Made by a program: the position numbers and the translations under genes
Shown here: one piece after another, positions 56,892-64,000 of the stretch
Numbering within the stretch: position 1 is the stretch's first letter
Layout of the letters: the number at the start of each line of letters is the position of its first letter
Origin: an uncultured Pelagibacteraceae bacterium
GTDB taxonomy: Bacteria > Pseudomonadota > Alphaproteobacteria > Pelagibacterales > AG-422-B15
Assembly (NCBI GenBank): GCA_902526005.1
Contig: CABZIW010000002.1
Coordinates: 62,001 to 126,000, forward strand
Direction of reading: 5' to 3'
Length of the DNA: 64,000 nt
The notes under the pieces: model-generated
Database searches by the model: none
Told to the model about the DNA's origin: nothing
Seen by the model: only the letters and a program-made list of their open reading frames with translations

Positions 56892-58715
56892 TTATTCTAC
56901 AGTAACAGACTTAGCAAGATTTCTTGGCTGATCGACATCATTGCCAAGCTCCACTGCCGTGTAATAGGCAAGCATATGAATGGGAACTGAATAAACGATT
57001 GCTTCAATTGATTTAGGACATTTTGGTAAACGAAAAACTTCCCAAATATTATCAGAATTTGACTCCAATGTTTCATCGTCTGTTATCATTAATATTTTAC
57101 CCCCACGAGCAATAACTTCTTGTATGTTTGATATTGTTTTATGAAAAAGGGGACCTGGTGGAACAATGCACACAACTGGCAAATCTTTTTCTATTAAAGC
57201 AAGTGGACCATGTTTCATTTCACCTGCAGGATATCCCTCTGCGTGAATATATGATATTTCTTTAAACTTTAATGCTCCTTCAAGTGCCAATGGAAACGCA
57301 GTACCGCGGCCAAGATACATTACACCCTTGGCATTTATAATTGCCTTTGCCGTGTCTTTTAGTGAATAAGATCTCTCTATTGCTTGTTCAAGCAATAGAG
57401 GTGCTTGCATAATCTCCTTGCATAATTTTGTATTTTCCTCAATAGACATGAATTTTTTTTCTGATGCTAAATGAATTGATAGAGATAGAAGTGCTGATAA
57501 TTGAGCGGAAAACGCCTTCGTTGAAGCAACCCCTATTTCTGCTCCTGCCTTAGTATAAATACAGTGATCACTATCTCTTGCTATTGAGCTATTTTTAACG
57601 TTTACAATACTCAACGTCTGAATTTTTTGCTTTCTACAATAATCTAATGCAGCTTTAGTATCAGCGGTTTCACCAGATTGAGAGACAAATATACATAATG
57701 CATTTGGATCAATTACTGGATCACGATAACGAAACTCTGATGCCATATCGCATTCAACTGGTGTCCTTGCATATTGTTCAAAATAATATTTTCCCACCAA
57801 ACACGAGTAATAAGCTGTTCCGCAAGCAATCAGATAAATCTTTGAAATTTTATCAAAATTTAAATTAATATTTGAAATTGCGATTGTACCCTTATCGTAA
57901 TCTACAAATTGTCGAAATGTTTCACCTACTGCATGAGGGTGCTCATGTATTTCTTTCTCCATAAAATGTTTATAGGAACCTTTTGAAACTTCTGAGTCGT
58001 TTATTCCTATTTCAACAAATTCTCTATTCGCTCTTTCGCCCTCTAGGTTATAAATTTCTATACTTTCTTTGTTTAATACTGTTATATCCCCGTCTTCCAA
58101 GTAACACACTTTATTGGCAACTGAGCTTAGTGCAATCGAGTCAGATCCTATTGAATTGCCAACTCCATTTGTACCTGCAACAAGTGGGCTTCCATTCTTA
58201 GCGCCATAAATAGTGTCTTCACTATCACTAAAAATAATTGCTAGTGCGTATGATCCCTCTAGAGAAGAAATTGTCTTTTGAACACTCTCAAGATGGCTCA
58301 GACCTTCCTTTAGATAAAACGTTAATAATGCAGTAATTACTTCAGAATCAGTGTCAGACTCAAAATGGTAATCTTTAACCTCCTCTGATTTTTTCAATTC
58401 TGCGGCATTTTCAATTATTCCATTATGTACAAGCGATACCGAGGTTGATGAATGGGGGTGAGCATTTTTATCAGAAGGTTCCCCATGAGTAGCCCAACGA
58501 GTATGACCTATTCCCGTATTGCCATCAAATTGATCTTTCTGAAGAGCGTAAATCAAATTATCAAGCTTACCTTTTACTTTTCTTTGATTGATCTTATTAG
58601 CAGTGTTTATTGCAATACCAGCAGAGTCGTAACCACGATATTCTAATTTTCTTAATGCATTTATAATGTTCGAAGACACATTCTCTTTAGAAGCTATACC
58701 AATGATACCGCACAT
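56892..58715 (-). CDS. glmS: Glutamine--fructose-6-phosphate aminotransferase
   Basis: Makes glucosamine-6-phosphate, the entry to UDP-GlcNAc for peptidoglycan and LPS. The 607-residue protein begins with the N-terminal nucleophile Cys2 (MCGIIGIAS), has glutaminase residues in GHTRWATHG (about 72-80), two SIS isomerase domains (SQSGETADT, ASTKAFS) and the conserved C-terminal LAKSVTVE. Its ATG overlaps the glmU stop by one base. There is no room upstream for a glmS ribozyme. Confidence 0.97.
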   Translation of the reverse strand: MCGIIGIASKENVSSNIINALRKLEYRGYDSAGIAINTANKINQRKVKGKLDNLIYALQKDQFDGNTGIGHTRWATHGEPSDKNAHPHSSTSVSLVHNGIIENAAELKKSEEVKDYHFESDTDSEVITALLTFYLKEGLSHLESVQKTISSLEGSYALAIIFSDSEDTIYGAKNGSPLVAGTNGVGNSIGSDSIALSSVANKVCYLEDGDITVLNKESIEIYNLEGERANREFVEIGINDSEVSKGSYKHFMEKEIHEHPHAVGETFRQFVDYDKGTIAISNINLNFDKISKIYLIACGTAYYSCLVGKYYFEQYARTPVECDMASEFRYRDPVIDPNALCIFVSQSGETADTKAALDYCRKQKIQTLSIVNVKNSSIARDSDHCIYTKAGAEIGVASTKAFSAQLSALLSLSIHLASEKKFMSIEENTKLCKEIMQAPLLLEQAIERSYSLKDTAKAIINAKGVMYLGRGTAFPLALEGALKFKEISYIHAEGYPAGEMKHGPLALIEKDLPVVCIVPPGPLFHKTISNIQEVIARGGKILMITDDETLESNSDNIWEVFRLPKCPKSIEAIVYSVPIHMLAYYTAVELGNDVDQPRNLAKSVTVE

Positions 58716-60016
58716 TACCTTTTCCCTTTTTTATTTGACCAATTTTTTACCATCTTTTGAGATGATCTTTCAACCGCAAGACTGTTCTCAACTACATGTT
58801 TAGTTATAGTTGAACCAGAACCAATATACGCATTCTTACCTACAATTAACGGGGCTACTAAAGATGAGTTTGAGCCTATAAATGCTTTATCTTTGATAAC
58901 TGTTTTATATTTTGAGGCACCATCGTAATTGCAAGTAATAGTTCCAGCCCCCACGTTAACTTTTTTACCTATTTCTGTGTCACCTATATATGATAAGTGA
59001 TTAACTTTTGACCCCTTATCTATTTTTGAATTTTTGATCTCTACAAAATTACCGACCTTAGCATTATCATTTATTTTTGTGCCTGGCCTTATTCTTGCAT
59101 AAGGTCCAATACTGACTTCTTTCCCAATTTTACAATCTTCTATATGACTGAATGCGTGTATCTCAGTATTGTTACCAATAACGACGTTTTTACCAATAAT
59201 CACAAATGGATGAATTATAACGTCTTTTCCAATTTTAGTATCTTTCGATAAATATACAGTATCAGGGTCTCTCATGGTCACGCCTGCAGTAAGATGCTTG
59301 GATCTCAATTCATTTTGGATTTCTTTTTCAGCCATCGCTAAATCATTTTTATCATTTACACCCATAACTTCTGTCTCTGCGGTTTGTATCGGATTGACTT
59401 TTACACCTTTTTTAAATGCTAAATTAAATATATCAGTTAAATAAAATTCTTTCTTCTTATTATTATTATTTAATTTAGGTAACAAAGAGCTTAATAGCTT
59501 TGTCTCGATAGCAAAGATTCCTGAATTACATAAGTAGTAATTTTCATTTTTCTTTAGCTCTTTTTGCTCAATCACCTGACTGATCAAACCGTCAGTACCT
59601 AATATAACTTTACCGTAATTATTTCTTTCTTCTTTATTGAAACATAATAAGTTAACTGTGTTTGTTTTAATTTTTGAAACGTTCAGAATACTTTTATGTT
59701 TTATAAGAGGAACGTCACCGTAAAGAACTAGAGTGACTGAGTCTTTTTCAAGACTTTTTATAGCAGACTTTATTGCATCGCCAGTGCCATTCTGTTTTTT
59801 TTGAATAACAATATTTAAATTGTTATAGATTTTAAAATTGTCTTTAATTTGGTTGTTTACAACTAAATGAATTCTTTTTGGCTTCAATCTAAATGATGCA
59901 TCAATCACATAATCAATTATTTGCTTACCACCCAAATCATGAAATATTTTGGGTTTGCTTGATTTCATTCTTGTGCCTTTACCAGCGGCAAGTATTATTA
60001 TCTCTAAATTTTTCAT
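58715..60016 (-). CDS. glmU: Bifunctional GlmU: glucosamine-1-P acetyltransferase / GlcNAc-1-P uridyltransferase
   Basis: Last two steps to UDP-GlcNAc. The N-terminal pyrophosphorylase has LAAGKGTRMKSSKPK (about 8-22); the C-terminal part is a left-handed beta-helix with repeated hexapeptides and the acetyltransferase residues around GNFVEIKNSKI and HLSYIGDTEIG. The frame is open to 60049, but the ATG at 60016 gives MKNLEIIILAAGKG as in other GlmU proteins (433 residues). It is directly upstream of glmS. Confidence 0.95.
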   Translation of the reverse strand: MKNLEIIILAAGKGTRMKSSKPKIFHDLGGKQIIDYVIDASFRLKPKRIHLVVNNQIKDNFKIYNNLNIVIQKKQNGTGDAIKSAIKSLEKDSVTLVLYGDVPLIKHKSILNVSKIKTNTVNLLCFNKEERNNYGKVILGTDGLISQVIEQKELKKNENYYLCNSGIFAIETKLLSSLLPKLNNNNKKKEFYLTDIFNLAFKKGVKVNPIQTAETEVMGVNDKNDLAMAEKEIQNELRSKHLTAGVTMRDPDTVYLSKDTKIGKDVIIHPFVIIGKNVVIGNNTEIHAFSHIEDCKIGKEVSIGPYARIRPGTKINDNAKVGNFVEIKNSKIDKGSKVNHLSYIGDTEIGKKVNVGAGTITCNYDGASKYKTVIKDKAFIGSNSSLVAPLIVGKNAYIGSGSTITKHVVENSLAVERSSQKMVKNWSNKKGKR

Positions 60017-60091
60017 TGAATTTTTTTTGGAAAATAACCAATATGCCATTAATTGTATCGTAAAATTTTATTTCAGAGATTTACTCATAAA

Positions 60092-60757
60092 ATGAATTTA
60101 AAAAATAAGAAACTCTTCATATTTGACCTAGATGGAACGCTAGTTGATACAGCTCCAGATTTTAAAAATTCACTGAATTATATGCTATCAGAGCTGAATG
60201 AACCGCTAGTCACATTGGAGGAGATAAGGAACTTAGTTGGTTACGGAGCTCGCGAATTAATTCGAAGAACAGTGGTTACTAAAAATATTCCTCACGATGA
60301 AAATAAAATAAATGAGATGTTAAAGATATTTCTGCTTCACTACACCCATAACATTGACGACGATAGTGTATTATTTGAAAATGTTGAAACGGTATTAAAG
60401 CTCATAAAATCTAAAAAATTAAAGTTGGCAGTTTGTACGAATAAGATGGAAAAGCTCAGCAATATGTTATTAGAAAAACTTGGAGTTTTACATTACTTTG
60501 ACTATCTCGTTGGTGGAGATACGTTTGCAAAAAGTAAGCCTGACCCATTTCCATTGATTGAAATATGTAAAAAATTAAGTGTAAGTGAAAATGAGTCAAT
60601 AATGATTGGAGATAGTGCAACAGACTTAAATGCAGGTCATAATGCAAATATGCCAGTTGTTTTGGTGGGTTATGGATATACTGATAATAAAAATATTTAC
60701 AATGATGCTGATTTAGTTATAAACAATTTTTCTCAATTAACGGAATTAATCGAATAG
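60092..60757 (+). CDS. gph: HAD-family phosphoglycolate phosphatase-like protein
   Basis: Probably dephosphorylates 2-phosphoglycolate formed in DNA repair or by oxygenation. The 221-residue protein has FDLDGTLVDTAPDF (about 11-24), the motif II/III region VCTNKMEKLS and KSKPDPFP, and the metal-binding GDSATDLNAG. A TTG at 60053 could extend it by 13 residues, but the ATG at 60092 places the HAD motif at the usual distance. It is divergent from glmU and 9 bp before the SDR gene. Other small phosphoesters are possible substrates. Confidence 0.88.
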   Translation: MNLKNKKLFIFDLDGTLVDTAPDFKNSLNYMLSELNEPLVTLEEIRNLVGYGARELIRRTVVTKNIPHDENKINEMLKIFLLHYTHNIDDDSVLFENVETVLKLIKSKKLKLAVCTNKMEKLSNMLLEKLGVLHYFDYLVGGDTFAKSKPDPFPLIEICKKLSVSENESIMIGDSATDLNAGHNANMPVVLVGYGYTDNKNIYNDADLVINNFSQLTELIE

Positions 60758-60766
60758 GAGTTATAC

Positions 60767-61669
60767 ATGACAATTAGTTTTAACGATAAAGTTGCAATAG
60801 TTACAGGCGCAGGTGGCGGTCTTGGAAGATGTCACGCATTAGAATTTGCAAAAAGAGGAGCTAAAGTTGTCGTAAATGACTTAGGTGGTTCTGTTGATGG
60901 TACTGGTGGATCAAGTGAAGCTGCTGATAAAGTAGTTGATGAAATAAAAGCCATGGGTGGTGAGGCAATTTCTAACGGATCAAGTGTAACTGACAAAGCA
61001 GGCGTGAAAAAACTAGTTGATGATACAATGGCTGCCTTTGGTCGTGTTGATATTTTAGTAAATAATGCAGGTGTTTTGAGAGACAAGTCGTTTGCAAAAG
61101 TAACACTTGATGATTTCGAATTTGTAGTAAACGTTCATATGATGGGTTCTGTTTATTGTACAAAAGCGGTTTGGCCAATTATGACAGAACAAAATTATGG
61201 AAGAATAATCATGACATCTTCTTCATCTGGTGTATTTGGAAATTTTGGGCAATCGAATTACGGTGCAGCTAAAATGGGAGTTGTTGGACTAATGAATACT
61301 CTTAAAATTGAAGGTATGAAATATAATATTAAAGTAAATTCTTTAATTCCTGTTGCGGCAACACGAATGACAGAAAATTTAGGAATGCCTGATGCAGTTT
61401 TCGATAGTTTAAAACCTGAAACTGTTTCACCTGCAGTCATGTTTATGGCATCAGAAAATTCACCGAATGGTGCGATGATATCAGCCGGTGCTGGTGTATT
61501 TGCTTCTGCAGAAATAGTTCATTCACAAGGTGTTGCTCTTAAAGGCGATGAACTTAATGCGGATATGTTAGCTGAAAAGTGGGCTGAAGCATCGAATATG
61601 GATGGCGGTAAGGCACTCAAAACAGGAGCAGAACATACAGCTCACATATTTAAAAAACTCGCTGAATAA
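60767..61669 (+). CDS. SDR-family 3-hydroxyacyl-CoA dehydrogenase-like protein
   Basis: The 300-residue Rossmann protein resembles the dehydrogenase part of peroxisomal multifunctional enzyme 2: TGAGGGLGR nucleotide loop (about 14-22), VNDLGGSVDGTG, NNAGVLRD, and the catalytic Ser and Tyr-x3-Lys in MTSSSSG and SNYGAAKMG. An aspartate after the second strand (VNDLGG) favours NAD+. An AGGAG lies before the ATG. It neighbours two acyl-CoA dehydrogenases, suggesting beta-oxidation of an unusual acyl chain. Confidence 0.87.
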   Translation: MTISFNDKVAIVTGAGGGLGRCHALEFAKRGAKVVVNDLGGSVDGTGGSSEAADKVVDEIKAMGGEAISNGSSVTDKAGVKKLVDDTMAAFGRVDILVNNAGVLRDKSFAKVTLDDFEFVVNVHMMGSVYCTKAVWPIMTEQNYGRIIMTSSSSGVFGNFGQSNYGAAKMGVVGLMNTLKIEGMKYNIKVNSLIPVAATRMTENLGMPDAVFDSLKPETVSPAVMFMASENSPNGAMISAGAGVFASAEIVHSQGVALKGDELNADMLAEKWAEASNMDGGKALKTGAEHTAHIFKKLAE

Positions 61670-61676
61670 AATTTAT

Positions 61677-62855
61677 TTAGGTAACACTGACTGAAATCGC
61701 TTCGTCAGATGATGAAATACCTGATTGGGTAAGAGTCATATATCTTTTCATATGATAATCAGTATTACCAAATAATACTCCAATCATTGTCGCCCTTTTA
61801 AAATAGTGACTTACCATATATTCATCAACAACACCCATTCCGCCATGCAATTGAATAGCACTTTCGCCTACAAATTTTATTGCTTTACCTATACGTGCTT
61901 TAGCAGCTGATACTGCTTTTCTTCTTTCATCTGAATTAGTCAAATCTGCTGTTACTGCCATGTAAAGAATCGACTTAGCCTGTTCATACTCAATCATCAT
62001 ATCCACTAGACGGTGCTGTATAACCTGGTTTTTTGCAATTGATTGTCCGAATTGTTTCCGGTTTTTACAATATTCAGTTGTGGAATCTTTTAAAACTTGC
62101 AGAATACCAACTGCTTCAGAGCATGCAGCAATAGTGCTTATATCTACAATTTCCTCAATGGCATCGTAAGCCATATTAACTTTTCCTAAAACATTATCTT
62201 TTGAAACTTTTAGATTCTCAATGATAACTTCAGAGGCTCTGTATTCATCAATTGTTGGATAATTTTGCAGTGTAAGTCCCTCAGACTTTGTATCAACAAT
62301 AAATAATGTAATTCCAGACTCAGATCTTTGCTCTCCTTCAGTTCTTGCAGAAATAATAAGGTGTGAAGCCATACCTGCTCCAAATACCACCGACTTAAAA
62401 CCATTTAATACATAGTCATCTCCGTTAAGTACAGCTGACGTTTTTACATCATTTAAATCAAATCTACTTTGTGGTTCAGCATATGCAAATGCACATCTTA
62501 TCTTGCCTGAGATTATCTCTGGTATAATCGAATTCTTTTGCTCCTCGGATCCAAGCTTTGATATCAATCCACCAGCTAATATTACAGTTGGTAAATATGG
62601 TTCAACAACGAGTCCTTTTCCAAACTGTTCCATAACAATCATTAAATCAGCAGATTTTCCACCAAGCCCTCCATAAGCTTCATCAAATGGAACCCCTAGA
62701 AGACCAAGTTCAGCAAATTGTTTCCAATTTTCTTCTTTCCATCCCTCTTCTGATTTGACTATGTTGCAACGAGTGTCCCAATCATAATTATCTCTTACAA
62801 AAGAAGTAACCATGTTGTCCAGCAAGGTCTGTTCCTCGGTGTAATCAAAATTCAT
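61677..62855 (-). CDS. Acyl-CoA dehydrogenase, pimeloyl-CoA dehydrogenase small-subunit-like
   Basis: The 392-residue flavoprotein-fold protein matches the small-subunit type of heteromeric acyl-CoA dehydrogenases (like PimD): MNFDYTEEQTLLDNMV start, MEQFGKGLVVEPYLPTVIL near residue 75, and ending without the usual YEGT/YGGS base-containing loop (here MIGVLFGNTDYH). Such subunits usually act only with a partner. The large-subunit-like partner is the next gene upstream, 43 bp away. Substrate unknown; dicarboxylic or other long-chain acyl-CoA is an inference. Confidence 0.87.
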   Translation of the reverse strand: MNFDYTEEQTLLDNMVTSFVRDNYDWDTRCNIVKSEEGWKEENWKQFAELGLLGVPFDEAYGGLGGKSADLMIVMEQFGKGLVVEPYLPTVILAGGLISKLGSEEQKNSIIPEIISGKIRCAFAYAEPQSRFDLNDVKTSAVLNGDDYVLNGFKSVVFGAGMASHLIISARTEGEQRSESGITLFIVDTKSEGLTLQNYPTIDEYRASEVIIENLKVSKDNVLGKVNMAYDAIEEIVDISTIAACSEAVGILQVLKDSTTEYCKNRKQFGQSIAKNQVIQHRLVDMMIEYEQAKSILYMAVTADLTNSDERRKAVSAAKARIGKAIKFVGESAIQLHGGMGVVDEYMVSHYFKRATMIGVLFGNTDYHMKRYMTLTQSGISSSDEAISVSVT

Positions 62856-62898
62856 AAAAAAGCGTTATAAGTTATGACAGTAAATATGTCAAAAGGTA

Positions 62899-64000
62899 CT
62901 AAAGTCCTAAGACCATTTTAGCTATGATATTTCTTTGAATTTCGTTAGATCCTCCATAAATGGATGCCTTACGAAAGTTAAAATATGTTCCTGATAGGTT
63001 AGTAGCGTAATCTGGACCGACATATTCATTACTCAAAGTTGTGCCTAGGTGAGGATTTGCATAATATCCAACAGCTTCCATGGCCAACTCAGTAACGGCT
63101 TGCTGAATGTCTGTTCCTTTAATCTTTAAAAGAGAAGACTCTGGCCCAGGACCTTTACCTGCAGAATCCTTTGCGAGCGTTCTTAATTCGGTGTATTCAA
63201 GTGCTGATAATTCTAATTCTGCAGCTGCTATTTTTGCCTTAAATGCTGGATCTTGAATTAAAGGTTCGCCGTATGACATTTCAGAACTAGCAATCTGCTT
63301 TATTCTTTCAATTGCTTTTTTTGATCTTGCAACACCGGCAATACCTGATCTTTCATGAGCTAATAAAAATTTTGCATAAGTCCAACCCATATTTTCTTGG
63401 CCAATTAAATTTTCTACTGGAACTCTAACATTATCAAACCAAGTTTCATTCACCTCATGAGATCCATCCATAAGCTTGATAGGTCTAACAGTTACGCCAG
63501 GAGTTTTCATATCAATCAAAAGAAATGAAATGCCTTGTTGAGGTTTTTCTGCATCAGGATTGGTTCTTACCAAGCAAAAAATCCAATCTGCATACTGTGC
63601 CATTGTAGTCCAAGTTTTTTGTCCATTAACGATATAATGGTCACCTTCCTTCACAGCACTTGTTTTTAATGAGGCAAGGTCCGAACCTGAGCCAGGCTCT
63701 GAGTAACCTTGGCACCAAAAAACTTCACCACTCAAAATTCCAGGTAAGTGCTGAGCTTTTTGCTCTTCATTTCCAAAGGTATAAATTACTGGACCAACCA
63801 TGTTGATTCCAAATGGCATTATGTATTGGCATTCAGCTTTTGCACATTCTTGTTCAAAAATATACTTTTGTGTAGGGGTAAATTCTGCGCCACCATACTG
63901 TTTAGGCCAACTTGGTGCTGACCAACCATTGTGCTTTCCTAAAATCTTATGCCAAGCTGTAAGATCTTCTCTCGAGAGTTCTTTACCTAGTTTTCTTTTT
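62899..64000 (-). CDS. Acyl-CoA dehydrogenase, pimeloyl-CoA dehydrogenase large-subunit-like (partial)
   Basis: The frame stays open from the stop at 62899 to the window edge, so the N-terminus is missing. The first ATG inside (63819) is internal: upstream codons read as typical family sequence (LTAWHKILGKHNGW, SWPKQYGGAEF). Visible motifs are CQGYSEPGSGSDLASLKT (flavin/substrate region), GQKTWTT and IYGGSNEIQRNIIAKMVLGL at the C-terminus. It resembles the large subunit of pimeloyl-CoA dehydrogenase (PimC). Its stop is 43 bp before the small-subunit-like gene, so the two are probably co-transcribed. Confidence 0.9.
   Translation of the reverse strand, partial: KRKLGKELSREDLTAWHKILGKHNGWSAPSWPKQYGGAEFTPTQKYIFEQECAKAECQYIMPFGINMVGPVIYTFGNEEQKAQHLPGILSGEVFWCQGYSEPGSGSDLASLKTSAVKEGDHYIVNGQKTWTTMAQYADWIFCLVRTNPDAEKPQQGISFLLIDMKTPGVTVRPIKLMDGSHEVNETWFDNVRVPVENLIGQENMGWTYAKFLLAHERSGIAGVARSKKAIERIKQIASSEMSYGEPLIQDPAFKAKIAAAELELSALEYTELRTLAKDSAGKGPGPESSLLKIKGTDIQQAVTELAMEAVGYYANPHLGTTLSNEYVGPDYATNLSGTYFNFRKASIYGGSNEIQRNIIAKMVLGL

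Noticed and set aside
63819..63819. ATG as start of the large acyl-CoA dehydrogenase subunit
   Set aside because: The frame continues upstream to the window edge with typical family sequence, so this is an internal methionine.

Overview
The window is a continuous piece of a small, AT-rich, very compact bacterial chromosome, most likely from a free-living marine alphaproteobacterium. The alphaproteobacterial signs are separate PurS, PurQ and PurL subunits, a zeta-type F1-ATPase inhibitor (DUF1476) beside purC, a CGFS glutaredoxin after purL, a class II DAHP synthase, and an L11-beta-str-S10-spc-alpha run with one tuf. A blue-tuned proteorhodopsin, intergenic gaps of 0-10 bp, touching or overlapping stop codons and low GC suggest a streamlined open-ocean clade such as SAR11 or HIMB59/AEGEAN-169. 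The exact clade is inference. No rRNA operon, CRISPR array, insertion sequence or phage gene was seen.

Positions 1-27,420 form one minus-strand block. In transcription order it holds tRNA-Tyr, tRNA-Gly, tuf, tRNA-Trp, secE, nusG, rplK-A-J-L, rpoB-rpoC, rpsL-rpsG-fusA, the S10 and spc ribosomal protein genes, secY, adk, rpsM and rpsK; rpoA and rplQ are expected just outside. Promoters can be read before tRNA-Tyr, rpsL and rpsM, and an unlinked one before rpsD. All have 16-17 bp spacers and C/G-rich discriminators, as expected for growth-rate (stringent) control. Hairpins lie in the rplL-rpoB gap and in the rpoC-rpsL gap.

Positions 27,420-37,420 are the accessory-like part. They hold rlmB, a possible 32-residue membrane peptide, tRNA-Thr, a small lipoprotein, a histidine-rich membrane hydroxylase, a glpK-aldolase/adducin-formate dehydrogenase operon, nadK, a secreted cysteine-containing protein paired with a passenger-less inverse-autotransporter barrel, tRNA-Leu, and proteorhodopsin with its own terminator and promoter. 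The gap upstream of proteorhodopsin carries a perfect DnaA box, an IHF-like site and a tandem 9-mer.

Positions 37,420-45,080 are mostly plus-strand: sfsA, map, purB, then (past a divergent pair encoding a lysine-rich membrane protein and DUF1476) purC-purS-purQ-purL and grxD. Positions 45,081-60,020 return to the minus strand: rpsD with a DUF2817 peptidase-like gene, a tight nadE-gltX-cysS-cimA-trmJ operon, aroG (class II), a crotonase, a secreted alpha/beta hydrolase, and glmU-glmS. The right end holds gph, an SDR dehydrogenase and a pair of acyl-CoA dehydrogenases resembling the small and large subunits of pimeloyl-CoA dehydrogenase; the large subunit runs off the window.

The best candidates for something undescribed are the barrel plus secreted-protein pair, the glpK-adducin-fdh operon, the lysine-rich tail-anchored protein, the tiny membrane peptide, and the DnaA/IHF-marked gap next to proteorhodopsin. 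None is proven by sequence reading alone.
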